From Thermoleptolyngbya sichuanensis A183 (GTDB lineage Bacteria; Cyanobacteriota; Cyanobacteriia; Elainellales; Elainellaceae): a stretch of 64,000 nucleotides of DNA. The translations under genes were made by a program, and so were the position numbers. Below are positions 35,343 to 44,560 of this stretch, piece by piece. The stretch's first letter is position 1. Every line of letters begins with the position of its first letter. The notes below the pieces were generated by a model. That model searched no databases and had not been told where the DNA came from. It saw only the letters and a program-made list of their open reading frames with translations. Location: positions 248,001 to 312,000 of the forward strand of contig NZ_CP053661.1 of assembly GCF_013177315.1 (NCBI RefSeq), given 5' to 3'.

Positions 35343-36261
35343 CAGCCGTTATCCGAGAGAGAAGGACAAACGATACAAGAAGAAAGCCAGGAGAACGCTT
35401 GGTTGAGAGACTTTTCAACAAGACTCTGTGGACGAAAAGACTCTGTTGACGAAGAGGACTATGTTTCTAGGAGCAGAGGGTTATGCAGAGGACATGAATG
35501 CAAGGAATGCAACCGTCCCCGCTTAAATCCAACACGTCGCTGTCACGGGTTCATTACGACACTTTCGATACTACGGATAGCTACAAAAAACGCTGGCAAT
35601 ATTCCAGATGGACGGCCGTTGAACGAGCCGCTGGGTTCAGACTGCGGGTGGCAATGTTTCAGCCGGTTCTGCGTGAAATCTGGGTAACGTCTGCACAAAC
35701 CCTGGGACGCGCTCGGATTGGGGGATTGGTTTGCGGGTTTGAGCGTCTGCCTGTTTGAACCCAGCCGCTTGAATCTAGCTGCTTGAATTCAGCCGCTTGA
35801 ATCTAGCCGCTTGAATCTAGGGCGTGTTTTAAAACCCTTTGATCCCCCCCGCCCCCCTTAAAAAAGGGGGAACTGAGCCGAACCACTCCGCAAGTCCCCC
35901 TTAACAAGGGGGATTTAGGGGGATCGACTCAAGGCAATCAACGACCTAGAAAGTTTTAAGACACTGCCTAGCCACGTTTGCAACATTCGACCGGAGTTGT
36001 CGCGTTTTTTGGAATTGGCGCTATCTTTGGCTAGTTAAGGGCTGCCCTAGTCGGGCTTGCTGAGATGCCTTTCACTCCCCTTCTATCCTGACTTATTCCA
36101 TCTTGAACGACCCCGTTCCAAAATCAGAAGATTTGAATGATGGCTTAACGATTGGTCGGGAATTTAGAGGATCGTGCCCGATGGGCAAGGCATTCACAAT
36201 CCGTCGCCCAGTCTGATAGACCCTGTTAATTAGCTCAGCGTCGAACGCCTCTATCACGCTT
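35343..36261. other. Intergenic region, 919 bases
   Basis: Open frames here (35403-35687, 35498-35758, and 36093-36317 on the minus strand) have no recognisable domains or good start signals. The region contains a GCTTGAATCTAGCC short repeat run (35765-35820) and a type A element (35819-35970). It ends with the leader of the PP2C gene. Confidence 0.6.
35819..35970. repeat. MITE-like repeat, type A, copy 3
   Basis: This is the best-bounded type A copy: GGGCGTGTTTTAAAACCC at the left and TTTTAAGACACTGCC at the right, with CTAG at both borders. The core is GATCCCCCC ... GGGGGATCGACTCAAGGC. Confidence 0.82.
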
Positions 36262-38286
36262 ATGATCTCCTCTTCACCTCCTTCGCGTCGTCCGACGGCG
36301 CTGCTGTCCACCCGCATCCAGTGTGCCCAGGCAGATTGTCAACACGACAATCCTGCGGATCAATCGCTGTGTGAACGCTGTGGGCGGCCGCTGACCTATC
36401 GCTATCTCTGGGTTGTCGGGCAGAGCGAGGGGGTGAATCCGGCCCATGTGTCTCCGTCGGGACGCTATCGAGCCGTGTCTCCGAGGGTGTGGCTAGATAC
36501 GCAGCCCGCCGCTGCGCCCGACCTGCCGCAGCCCTGGCCCGAGGAGGCGCTGCCCTATTTCCACCTGTTTCCCCATCGGCTGCATGTGCCCGTGCTGTTT
36601 GGCTTTGGCTGGCACGGGGGGCAACGGCTGATGCTGCTGGAAAATGGGCCCATCGACGGGGCCGGAAAACTGCTTCCGGCGATCGCCCCCAGTTTTGCGG
36701 CTGCGTCTCCGACTCGTCAGGTCTACTGGCTGTGGCAAATCCTCGACCTGTGGGCCCCGCTGCGCGACTATGGCGTGGCGGCCAGTCTGCTGATGCCGGA
36801 CAACTTGCGGGTGGAGGGGTGGCGGGTACGCCTGCGGGAGCTAATTCCCGATCGGCTGCATCCGGGGGGTCAGCCGTCCTTGGCGGATCTGGCGGCGTGC
36901 TGGCTGGGTTGGCTGGGGGCTCTGCAAATCCAGGTGGCAGACTCCGTGCGATCGCTCTGTGAGCAAATGCAGCAGCCCATTGCCGACACGCCAGAGGGAC
37001 TGCGGGCGATCGCCCTCCAGCTCAACGACCTGCTGCTGCAACAATCGACCCAACTGGCGCTGAAGCTGGCGGTGGCCGGTGGCACGACGGCAGGCCCTCA
37101 GCGGGCCCACAACGAAGATGCCTGCTATCCGCCAGCCCAGCACTCGGCAGAAACCAGCCTCACCTGGCTCCAGAGTCCGCCCGATTTGCTCTCTGGGCTG
37201 GGCATTGTCTGCGACGGCATTGGCGGCCACGCGGGCGGCGAGGTGGCTAGCCAGATGGCTGTGCGATCGCTCGTGATGCAACTGCGGGCGCTGCTGTATG
37301 AAGTGGCCGAGGAAACCACTGTGCTGTCGCCAGACGTGGTGATGCAGCAGCTAGAGGCGATCGCCCGCGTGGTGAACAACCTCATCGCCAGCCAAAACGA
37401 CAGCCAGCAGCGCCAGTCGCGCCAGCGCATGGGCACGACCCTCACCCTGGCCCTGCATCTGCCCCAGCGGATCAACGGTGGCACTGCCCAGGAGCTTTAT
37501 CTGCTCAATGTGGGCGATAGCCGCGCCTACTGGATTACGCCGGAGCGCTGCCAGTTGCTCACGCTAGACGATGACCTGGCTGGGCGGGAGGTGCGCCTGT
37601 CTCGCGCCACCCATGCCGAAGCCCGCAAGTATCCCAACGCAGGCGCTCTGACGCAGGCCGTAGGGATTCATGAAGGCGATCGCCTCTATCCCACGGTGCA
37701 GCGTTTCATGATTGACGAAGACGGCGTGCTGCTGCTGTGTACCGACGGCCTCAGCGACCACGGCTGGGTCGAAGCCCTGGGGCCAGAAGTGACGCAACTG
37801 CTGTTCAATGACCAACTTACGCCGCAACAGGCCGTGCAAACCTGGCTGGAACACGCCAACCAGCGCAACGGCCACGACAACGCCTCGGTGGTGGTGATGC
37901 GCTGCCGCGTGACGGCGCAGGCTCCAAAACTGTTCGACCCGACGGTGTTCGACCCGACGGTGTTCGACCCGACGATGACGGAGCGGGCGATCGCCACCGC
38001 CATGCCCCAGCCCGCCCCGGATGCCGATGTGGAGCTATCTCAGGCTTCGCGGGCCCTGCTGTTTGACAACACCCTCGACGCGCCAACTCCAGCAAAACCG
38101 CGTCCTAAGGGCGATCGCTGGATCACGGTGCTGCTGCTGGGCATCACGCTGCTGACGCTGGGAGCCGCAGGTGTGCAAATCTGGCGGCAGATGCACACTC
38201 GCCAAACGCCGCGCCTCTGGCCCAGCGCCCCGGTCGATCAGCCTGCAACCCGCGACCCAATGGATTCCATCAACACCCAGCCTTAG
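36262..38286 (+). CDS. PP2C-type protein phosphatase with N-terminal zinc ribbon and C-terminal membrane span
   Basis: The protein starts with a four-Cys zinc ribbon (CAQADC...CERCGRPL, residues 21-43). Residues about 90-260 form a helical region resembling a degenerate kinase lobe (VYWLWQILDLWAPLRDYGVA, LLMPDNLRVEGWRVRLREL). A metal-dependent PP2C domain follows: RAHNEDAC, VCDGIGGHAGGEVASQMA, LNVGDSRAYW, CTDGLSDHG and GHDNASVVV. A single span (WITVLLLGITLLTLGAAGVQ) lies near the C-terminus. A triplicated VFDPT peptide (37933-37977) links the phosphatase to the membrane. It probably dephosphorylates Ser/Thr on proteins; partners are unknown. Confidence 0.9.
   Translation: MISSSPPSRRPTALLSTRIQCAQADCQHDNPADQSLCERCGRPLTYRYLWVVGQSEGVNPAHVSPSGRYRAVSPRVWLDTQPAAAPDLPQPWPEEALPYFHLFPHRLHVPVLFGFGWHGGQRLMLLENGPIDGAGKLLPAIAPSFAAASPTRQVYWLWQILDLWAPLRDYGVAASLLMPDNLRVEGWRVRLRELIPDRLHPGGQPSLADLAACWLGWLGALQIQVADSVRSLCEQMQQPIADTPEGLRAIALQLNDLLLQQSTQLALKLAVAGGTTAGPQRAHNEDACYPPAQHSAETSLTWLQSPPDLLSGLGIVCDGIGGHAGGEVASQMAVRSLVMQLRALLYEVAEETTVLSPDVVMQQLEAIARVVNNLIASQNDSQQRQSRQRMGTTLTLALHLPQRINGGTAQELYLLNVGDSRAYWITPERCQLLTLDDDLAGREVRLSRATHAEARKYPNAGALTQAVGIHEGDRLYPTVQRFMIDEDGVLLLCTDGLSDHGWVEALGPEVTQLLFNDQLTPQQAVQTWLEHANQRNGHDNASVVVMRCRVTAQAPKLFDPTVFDPTVFDPTMTERAIATAMPQPAPDADVELSQASRALLFDNTLDAPTPAKPRPKGDRWITVLLLGITLLTLGAAGVQIWRQMHTRQTPRLWPSAPVDQPATRDPMDSINTQP
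37933..37977 (+). repeat. In-frame 15-bp triplication
   Basis: Three 15-base units (TTCGACCCGACGGTG) encode FDPTV-FDPTV-FDPTM in the linker of the PP2C protein. Confidence 0.9.
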
Positions 38287-38409
38287 GCTGAAGGATCATC
38301 CTGTGAGATGATGAGAGATGCTGTTTTGCTAAGCACCTCTCAGAAATTGCTGGCTTGTTACAAGTCAGCCTGCTTTGTATAAGACACTCTTTGAAACCCT
38401 TGGAACACT

Positions 38410-38634
38410 ATGAAGGCTGGCGATCGCGTCCGGGTGACTGAATCAGTCATTGTTTACCACCATCCCGAACATCGCAACGAACCCTTTGACCTCAAAGGGC
38501 AGGAGGGTGAAGTTGTCGGACTGGCCAATACTTGGCAGGGCAAAGCCATCAGCGCCAACTTCCCAGTCCTGGTTCAGTTCACCAAAAAATTCAAAGCCCA
38601 TCTGCGCGAAACGGAGCTGGAGGTCATCAGCTAG
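38410..38634 (+). CDS. ftrV: Ferredoxin-thioredoxin reductase, variable chain
   Basis: The 74-residue SH3-like subunit stabilises the catalytic FtrC chain, which passes electrons from photosynthetic ferredoxin to thioredoxin. Diagnostic segments are MKAGDRVRVTESVIVYHHPE, FDLKGQEGEVVGLANTWQGK and FPVLVQFTKKFKAHLRETEL. ftrC is not in the window. Its stop codon overlaps the end of the convergent gene at 38627. Confidence 0.95.
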   Translation: MKAGDRVRVTESVIVYHHPEHRNEPFDLKGQEGEVVGLANTWQGKAISANFPVLVQFTKKFKAHLRETELEVIS

Positions 38635-38917
38635 CATCCAAGCCTAAGTCGTAGACTTCCGTTTCAGGCTCAGGGAAGGTAGGCTTGTCCGACCGTCGGT
38701 TCAGCCATCCAAAGAAATTTAGCTCCCGCTGCATCTGGGCAAGATCCCGCTGATTTTCGGCAGCCGTTTCGGCGTACCACTGGCAATACTGCTCAAAGGC
38801 CTCGCGATAGCGCACCTCGCGATAGAACTCGTAGGCTGCGTAGTGGCTTTGCAGGATTTCCTGCGCCTCGGTTTCAGGGGGCGGCAGAATGCGGCGGTAG
38901 AAGATGGGTTCCGGCAT
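38627..38917 (-). CDS. Conserved cyanobacterial protein of unknown function
   Basis: The 96-residue soluble product is helical and rich in Glu, Tyr and Arg (HYAAYEFYREVRYREAFEQY CQWY) with no membrane segment. ATG 38917 has AGGAG 6-7 bases upstream; the frame extends six codons further. It overlaps ftrV tail to tail by 8 bases and lies 9 bases after the YdcF gene start-side partner on the same strand, so it is probably cotranscribed with that gene. Confidence 0.72.
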   Translation of the reverse strand: MPEPIFYRRILPPPETEAQEILQSHYAAYEFYREVRYREAFEQYCQWYAETAAENQRDLAQMQRELNFFGWLNRRSDKPTFPEPETEVYDLGLDAS

Positions 38918-38925
38918 GGTCACTC

Positions 38926-39717
38926 CTAGAGCCACCCCCGCAGTCGGTAGACCAGCAGCCCAATATATTCCTTGAGGGCGCGGGTGGTTTGCTGGAGACG
39001 GTCGGCATCGGGCATGACATTAAGAATCATCGCCTGCCAGGAGTTATCGACTTCTTCGAGTTCCTGATTGCTGACAAAGAAGTCGGTGGGTGCAGGAATT
39101 GCGTCAATGCCCAGCTTTTGGAAAATTTTGAGCGATCGCGGCATATGCATCGCCGACGTGACCAGCAAGATCTGCTGAATGCCCCGCTCTTGCAAAATCT
39201 TTTTCACATTCACGGCGTTTTCGTAGGTGTTGAGCGAGGTCTGATCTTCCAGAATGGCATAGGAGGGAACGCCCAAATCCTGCGCCAGCTTTGCCATGTC
39301 GCTCGATTCGGGTGGGCCGCCGCCTTTCCAATAAATTCGCCCGCCGCTCATGATCACCAGCGGCGCTTTGCCCTGGCGATATAGCTCGGCTCCATACAAG
39401 ACGCGATCGCCCGGCTCCATCACATCAATCGACGGGCGCGGCGGAATATGCGGCTTCAGGCTGCCCCCCAGCACCACGATCGCCCCAGCACGCGGCAACT
39501 CTCCTTCAGGAATATGCTGCCACTCCAGGGATTGTGTCAGCGCGTTGGACAGCCGCAGATTGCTGCCCAAGAGCAGGCTGGCCAGCGCCAGCACCAGAGA
39601 CACTGCGGCCAGCCGCGGCCGCTTCCACAGCGTTGCCAGGGCCACCAGCATCAGCACACACGCCAGCCCAACTGGGTAAATGAACAGCGGCAGGAGTTTG
39701 GAAAGAAACAGGAACAT
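38926..39717 (-). CDS. YdcF/ElyC-family (DUF218) membrane protein
   Basis: Two N-terminal spans (LLPLFIYPVGLACVLMLVAL, LAAVSLVLALASLLLG) are followed by the DUF218 domain: AGAIVVLGGSL, LYRQGKAPLVIMSGG, ILEDQTSLNTYENAVNVKKI, LLVTSAMHMPRSLKIFQKLG. The family includes ElyC, which affects envelope polysaccharide metabolism, and SanA-like proteins. Start ATG 39717 places the first span near the N-terminus; the longer frame (to 39783) is less likely. Confidence 0.88.
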   Translation of the reverse strand: MFLFLSKLLPLFIYPVGLACVLMLVALATLWKRPRLAAVSLVLALASLLLGSNLRLSNALTQSLEWQHIPEGELPRAGAIVVLGGSLKPHIPPRPSIDVMEPGDRVLYGAELYRQGKAPLVIMSGGRIYWKGGGPPESSDMAKLAQDLGVPSYAILEDQTSLNTYENAVNVKKILQERGIQQILLVTSAMHMPRSLKIFQKLGIDAIPAPTDFFVSNQELEEVDNSWQAMILNVMPDADRLQQTTRALKEYIGLLVYRLRGWL

Positions 39718-39939
39718 GAGCGGTTTGGGATTGGGACACAGAGGGGAAACGAGGGGTTGGAGATTGCTGGATGGCTCCATCACGCCATCACTTCACCACA
39801 CCATACGCCATCACCCACTACTCTAATGCCCTCGCTCCTGTCCTGGCTGCTCAAGTCACGCTCTGTCTGAGATATCTAACGGCCTAAATACCTAACCCTC
39901 TAAATAGCTAACCCTCAATGACCAGCTAGCCGCCAAGAG

Positions 39940-40974
39940 TTACCAGCCGTCTGGCACGTCGCGGCTCTCGATCCAGTCGTAGAGATCGCGCTCTGCCTTG
40001 GCGACGTTAAATAAGTGCAGCCCAAAGTCGCGGGACAGGTCTTCGCAGGCTTTGATACCCCGGACGCTGTTGCCCTTCTCGTCGAGCAGGGGCGAAAAAG
40101 TGCCGATGCCCAGCTTTCCGGGCACGACCGCAGTGATGCCACCGCCGACCCCGCTCTTGGCAGGCATCCCCACGCGATAGGCCCACTCGCCGGAATAGTC
40201 GTACATGCCGCAGGTCAGCATGACGCTAATCACGTCCTGCACATAATGCTCATCGATCGCGCGATCGCCCGTGATTGGGTTCACGCCCCCGTTGGCCAGC
40301 GTAGCCGACATCATCGCCAGGTCGCGGGCGCTGATCAAGATGGAACACTGCTGAAAGTACAGATCGAGCGTTTCATCAATGCGATCGGTCACCATGCCAA
40401 AGTTCAGCATCAGGTAGGAAATCGCCCGATTGCGGTGTCCGGTTGCTTTTTCAGACAGAAACACGGGCACGTTGATGTCGATTTCTTTGCGTCCGGTGTA
40501 GCGCAGGAACATATCCAGAATTCGCTTGAGCCGATCGGTGGCGCTGTCTCCCTTGATCAGGTCAGTGGTGGCGATCGCCCCCGCATTCACCATCGGGTTA
40601 TAGGGGCGATTCGTCTTTTCGTCCAGCACAATCGCATTAAACGCCTCACCCGTCGGCTCCACGCTTACCTTGCTGTTGACATACTCCCGGCCGTGATCTT
40701 CCAGCGCCAGACCATAGACAAACGCCTTGGAGATGGACTGAATCGTAAACACCTGATCGCAGTCGCCCACATCAAACACGCGCCCGTCCGTTGTGACGAC
40801 ACAGATGCCAAACCACTCCGGTCTAGCCTGGGTCAGTTCTGGAATATAGTCTGCAACCTTTCCGGTGTTGAGAGGCTTGTATTTTGCGTGCAAATCGCTC
40901 AGATAAGCCCGAAATGGCGATGCCACAGCCTGAATCGAGTTTGCTAGCGATTTCAAGTCTCCGATATTCACCAT
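39940..40974 (-). CDS. glsA: Glutaminase (serine-dependent, GlsA type)
   Basis: Hydrolyses glutamine to glutamate and ammonia. The serine-lysine catalytic site is in [16 protein letters not shown] (SxxK), with [11 protein letters not shown]-like [17 protein letters not shown] and the conserved GGVNPITG and [12 protein letters not shown] segments. The product is 344 residues, longer than the 300-310 of many enzymes, mainly at the C-terminus. It stands alone and its product feeds the glutamate/2-oxoglutarate pool. Confidence 0.95.
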   Translation of the reverse strand: MVNIGDLKSLANSIQAVASPFRAYLSDLHAKYKPLNTGKVADYIPELTQARPEWFGICVVTTDGRVFDVGDCDQVFTIQSISKAFVYGLALEDHGREYVNSKVSVEPTGEAFNAIVLDEKTNRPYNPMVNAGAIATTDLIKGDSATDRLKRILDMFLRYTGRKEIDINVPVFLSEKATGHRNRAISYLMLNFGMVTDRIDETLDLYFQQCSILISARDLAMMSATLANGGVNPITGDRAIDEHYVQDVISVMLTCGMYDYSGEWAYRVGMPAKSGVGGGITAVVPGKLGIGTFSPLLDEKGNSVRGIKACEDLSRDFGLHLFNVAKAERDLYDWIESRDVPDGW

Positions 40975-41142
40975 AGTTGCCTCAACATAGTTGCCTCAAA
41001 CAGTGACCTCAAATAAACCTGGGGACGAATCTTGGCACAAGGAGCGACTCTTAATTGAACATGAGGGAGTATAGAAGCGATTCGTCCAGCATTCGCAACA
41101 TTGATAGGATTTGCGGATTGACCGCAACACCGAATCCACGCG

Positions 41143-41904
41143 CTAATCCGTATCCTGGATCTGCTGTGCCAATCGCTGAAACTCTTGGCTCACCGGATGC
41201 TCTGGAAACTTCATGCAAAACACGCCCTCGCTAGCAAGCTGCACCACATCTTCAGACAGCGGAAAGATGCCCGCCACCGGAGCATCGTAGGTTTCTTCGA
41301 TCTTCTGCTTCAGCGCTTCAAAGTTGAGGCGGCTATGTACCTTGTTGATGGCCAGCAGCATCTTGCGGACGCGCAACTGTCGGGCCACGTCCACCGCCAC
41401 CGCCGTTCCCTGATAGTCTTGTTTGTCGGGGCGCAGCAGCAGGATCAGCACATGGGAAATGGCGATCGACAAAAAGGTTTCCTTCGATAGCCCCGGATGC
41501 GTATCGATGAACAGGTAGTCAAGCTGGAGGTTTTTGACCAGGCTGCGGAAACCGTCGTTGAGCAGCTTTACGTCGTAGCCTTCCTTAAGGATGCGGGCAA
41601 TGTCGTCTGCTTTGACGCTGGAGGGCACCAGCAGCACCTTTCCGTCGCCAGACAGGCCTGCATTGGCGCTCACGTCGTAGGCGGCTTCCTCAATCGGCGC
41701 TTCTCCCCAGAGATAGCTGTTAAGCGTCTCGGTCATGGCATCGGGTTCCAGGCTGAAGATGTTGTGAATGCCCGGAGAGGGTACGTCGGTATCTACCACG
41801 CCCACCCGGTTTCCCTGCATCGCCAGCGCGGCTGCCAGGTTTGCCGTGAAATTAGATTTGCCAGTGCCACCCCGATAGGAGTGGATCGAGACGACTTTAG
41901 GCAT
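41143..41904 (-). CDS. ParA/MinD-like P-loop ATPase
   Basis: This SIMIBI-class ATPase begins MPKVVSIHSYRGGTGKSNFT. The Walker A is RGGTGKS, in which the signature first Lys of ParA/MinD proteins (KGGxGK) is replaced by Arg. Walker A' is VGVVDTDVPSPGIH and the Walker B-like strand is LDYLFIDTHPGLSKETFLS. No ParB-like or MinE-like partner is adjacent, so chromosome segregation and division roles are both unsupported. The length of 253 residues is typical. Confidence 0.87.
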   Translation of the reverse strand: MPKVVSIHSYRGGTGKSNFTANLAAALAMQGNRVGVVDTDVPSPGIHNIFSLEPDAMTETLNSYLWGEAPIEEAAYDVSANAGLSGDGKVLLVPSSVKADDIARILKEGYDVKLLNDGFRSLVKNLQLDYLFIDTHPGLSKETFLSIAISHVLILLLRPDKQDYQGTAVAVDVARQLRVRKMLLAINKVHSRLNFEALKQKIEETYDAPVAGIFPLSEDVVQLASEGVFCMKFPEHPVSQEFQRLAQQIQDTD

Positions 41905-42327
41905 TGGAGGCTTGTGAAAGCATATAACTTTCAGTAGATAGAAGTGCAGTCAAACAAGGTGTGCCTTGCAATACAAATTTGCTTTAATTTTGCTTTAATT
42001 GCAGATTTTTTCCTTAATCTAGCTAGTATCTGGCCAAAGATATCAGTCCTTTTTACCGTTTTTCCACCGCTATCGACCGAGTTCGTTACTATTCAGTACA
42101 ACAGGACACAAATTCCAAAGAAATGATTAACAAACACGGGGATTGCCCAAGATTCCTGGCACGATCAATACAAGTTCAAATGAGGTCAGCTTAATAAAGA
42201 CCTTAACCATAAACTACTGTTATCAATGGCAATAAGCGCCAATTACCGTGTCCGGTATTTGGCGCTTTTTAGGGTTTACATCGCTCTAGATAAGCCCTAG
42301 ATAAGCTCTAGAAGTTTACTCAGAAAG
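41905..42327. other. AT-rich intergenic region with an orphan terminator
   Basis: A 423-base region with no convincing protein gene. It is AT-richer than its surroundings and ends in a strong plus-strand terminator (42234-42270) although no plus-strand gene precedes it. A small RNA is possible. Confidence 0.5.
42234..42270 (+). terminator. Rho-independent terminator (plus strand)
   Basis: A 15-bp stem with one mismatch (AAGCGCCAATTACCG paired with CGGTATTTGGCGCTT), a TGTC loop and a following T-run. It points rightwards and is not accounted for by any plus-strand gene. Confidence 0.8.
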
Positions 42328-42585
42328 TCAATAGGCAAGCGTTTCTAGCGTTTCTCGTAGGTAGCGACGAACACGCTGATCTAGGGGTAAGGTGCTGAGT
42401 TCGCCTGCAACTGGCGGATCGCCCGCTGCGAATTCAGCCGCTGACTGTTCGTCGCTACGCTCAAGCTGCCAGCGCTGGAAACCAGAGCTAGAGGCGATCG
42501 CCTGCTTCAGGCTTTCCCAAATGGTTTCGTCATTTGAGACTGAGGGATTTGGCAGCGAGTTGGAAGACGTGGATGAGCTGGTCAT
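42328..42585 (-). CDS. Small conserved cyanobacterial protein of unknown function
   Basis: The 85-residue product starts Ser-rich (MTSSSTSSNSLPNPSVSNDE) and ends LDQRVRRYLRETLETLAY, which I recall from short cyanobacterial proteins of unknown role. No signal or membrane segment is seen. The flanking 298 bases to the right (42586-42883) hold no gene I can see. Confidence 0.62.
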   Translation of the reverse strand: MTSSSTSSNSLPNPSVSNDETIWESLKQAIASSSGFQRWQLERSDEQSAAEFAAGDPPVAGELSTLPLDQRVRRYLRETLETLAY

Positions 42586-42883
42586 AGGATCTCAGTAATG
42601 CCTCAAACGTTAGATCAGCAATCAATCAACCGAGCAGAACACAGCGAACGATCAAGAGACTTAATCTCAAAGATACGAAGCTAAAGAGAGAAAGCTAGGT
42701 AACCGCAATGCAAACGCATACAAAAGCAGCACAAGGATTCAGGATTAAACCTGTTCCTTTTCTCACCATAGCGTACTCTTTGGGGCGAGTTGTGCTTTGA
42801 AGCACGGTCGCTGGGCCGGATCAAGCCTCGACTCGCCCAAATTTTAAGTCTTTACTCAAACCTTGCAGCAGCCTGCGGCTTCT

Positions 42884-44560
42884 TTACGGGTTCTCGGCGG
42901 GGGGGCGCTCTGGCGACTCAAATTCGGACGCTGCATCGTCGGTCAGGCTGACATCGGTCAGCGGATCGGGTAGCTCACGCAACAGCTCGGCATCTACCGC
43001 TTCCAGGGCCTCTGCGACTAGCGCTTCTACGTCCACGCTGGGTGTGTCTGCGGAGAGGGGGTCTGAGGCCAGGGAATTTTGCTCATGGGCGATCGCCCCC
43101 TCAGTGGTTTCCTCTGTTTTCTCTATCGACTGATTTGCCAACAGAGCGCTGGCATCGACAATTTCCAGGGTTTGGGGTTCTGCGGAGTCGCGGGTCAATT
43201 CTGGGGTTAATTCTGTCGCGCTGGCATCAATAAGTTCTCGGTGTTCTGGGAGTTCTGGGGTGGAATCCGACGCGTCTAGGGAATCCAGAGCGTCTAGCCC
43301 AGCAGCGACACCGCCCCCAAAATCGTCTCCAAGATCCAGGCCAGGGTTGAGAGTTTCGGTGTCCAGAATCGTGGCTTCTGCTGGGGGGGGTTCGGGAGCC
43401 TGGGCAATCAGGTCTGCTGCCTGGGCAATCGCCCCCGCCATCGCGTCTATCTCTGCCATGCCCTCGTCTGCGTCTGAAGGCGCTGCGGCCCCGTCTGGCG
43501 GCTTTGCGGAAACCCGCACTTCTGAAACGATCGTCTCTGAAACCACGGCTGCGGCATCTGACAGGGGTGCGGACGAAGCTTGTGCGTCTGAAATGGCTTC
43601 CGAAACAACACTCGTGGGCTGGAAGCACTCAGGCGAGTCCTCTCTCTCAGGCGGGTTCTCTGCTTGGAACGCTTCAGAAAACGGCTCAGGCAGAGTGGTG
43701 GAAGTTTCCAGCGACGGTTCTGGGGTTGCAGGTTCTGGGGTTGCAGGTTCTGGGGTTGCAGGTTCCGGGATTGCAAGGTCGGGAGTGCCAGAGTCTGGGG
43801 TCAGTTCCGGCGCGAGAGGCTGCGACCCTGAAGGCTCAGATTCGTCCCAGGGCGACTCGTTCAGCGCTTCGTCAACCACCAACGGTGCAGCGGAGGGCGG
43901 CTGGGGGCGATTCCCGTAGGGATTGCTTCGCGAATCGCGCTTGATTGCAGGCGGAACGCGGGGCGCAGCGGCGACCAAATCGGGCACAATTTGCTTAACC
44001 CGAAAGCCGGGAATCGTGAAGGATTTCGCCACTTCGTCCGGCGTATAGGGTGCAAACTGGGCGATCGCCGCATCGCTCGACAGCAGCGCCCGAATCACGC
44101 TCAGCGGCACTTGCACAAACAGGTTGCACAGCAAAAACGCGATGGCTGCAATGAGCAGGCCCAGCGCCCGGTTTTGGGGCAGGGTTGCGGCGGCTTCCGT
44201 CGCCACGGGCGCAAAGCGAAACAGTTGCCAGAGCAAGAGAAACAGGGCGATCGCTGCCGACCCCGCCAACGCCTGCACTTCGGTTCCCTTAAACAAATGC
44301 AGCATCCGTCGCCGATCGTCCGACAGCGCATCGGGGCGCAGCGCCAGCGGGGTCAGGCTAAAAATGCAAAACGGTCGCTTCCACTGCATCCACAGCACGG
44401 GCGCAATGCCCACCACCGCTACCAGCAACACCTCCAGCCACACGGGCAGCCACGGATCACCCACCGCCAATCCCACCAGGCACACCTCCACCAGCAGGGG
44501 CACTGCCGCCAGACCTGCAAGATGAACCCAGAGATATGGATCAGACCAGAAGGATCGCAT
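42884..44560 (-). CDS. Low-complexity-tail membrane protein
   Basis: The N-terminal 200 residues hold several membrane spans (LWVHLAGLAAVPLLVEVCLV, LPVWLEVLLVAVVGIAPVLW, AIALFLLLWQLFRF, ALGLLIAAIAFLLCNLFVQV). The remaining 350 residues are an acidic tail rich in Glu, Asp, Ser, Pro and Ala with repeats (IPEPATPEPATPEPATPEP). This matches a cyanobacterial family known by that description. ATG 44560 is preferred to the open extension to 44728. The peptide SRSNPYGNR at the domain boundary comes from a 32-bp mobile palindrome (43907-43938). Confidence 0.85.
   Translation of the reverse strand: MRSFWSDPYLWVHLAGLAAVPLLVEVCLVGLAVGDPWLPVWLEVLLVAVVGIAPVLWMQWKRPFCIFSLTPLALRPDALSDDRRRMLHLFKGTEVQALAGSAAIALFLLLWQLFRFAPVATEAAATLPQNRALGLLIAAIAFLLCNLFVQVPLSVIRALLSSDAAIAQFAPYTPDEVAKSFTIPGFRVKQIVPDLVAAAPRVPPAIKRDSRSNPYGNRPQPPSAAPLVVDEALNESPWDESEPSGSQPLAPELTPDSGTPDLAIPEPATPEPATPEPATPEPSLETSTTLPEPFSEAFQAENPPEREDSPECFQPTSVVSEAISDAQASSAPLSDAAAVVSETIVSEVRVSAKPPDGAAAPSDADEGMAEIDAMAGAIAQAADLIAQAPEPPPAEATILDTETLNPGLDLGDDFGGGVAAGLDALDSLDASDSTPELPEHRELIDASATELTPELTRDSAEPQTLEIVDASALLANQSIEKTEETTEGAIAHEQNSLASDPLSADTPSVDVEALVAEALEAVDAELLRELPDPLTDVSLTDDAASEFESPERPPAENP
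43716..43775 (-). repeat. In-frame 15-bp repeats (four units)
   Basis: Four 15-base units (plus strand GGTTCTGGGGTTGCA; the fourth has two mismatches) encode the PEPAT-type repeats of the acidic tail. Confidence 0.88.
43907..43938. repeat. 32-bp palindromic element within a gene (copy b)
   Basis: GCGATTCCCGTAGGG through to GCGAATCGC. On the minus strand it is translated in the frame giving RDSRSNPYGNR, different from the frame used at 14897 and 47727. Confidence 0.9.

Noticed and set aside
35403-35758. Two overlapping frames in a large gap
   Set aside because: No start signals, domains or compositional support; probably non-coding.
42600-42883. Gap inspected for a tRNA or small RNA
   Set aside because: I could not fold a tRNA and saw no terminator-like structure.
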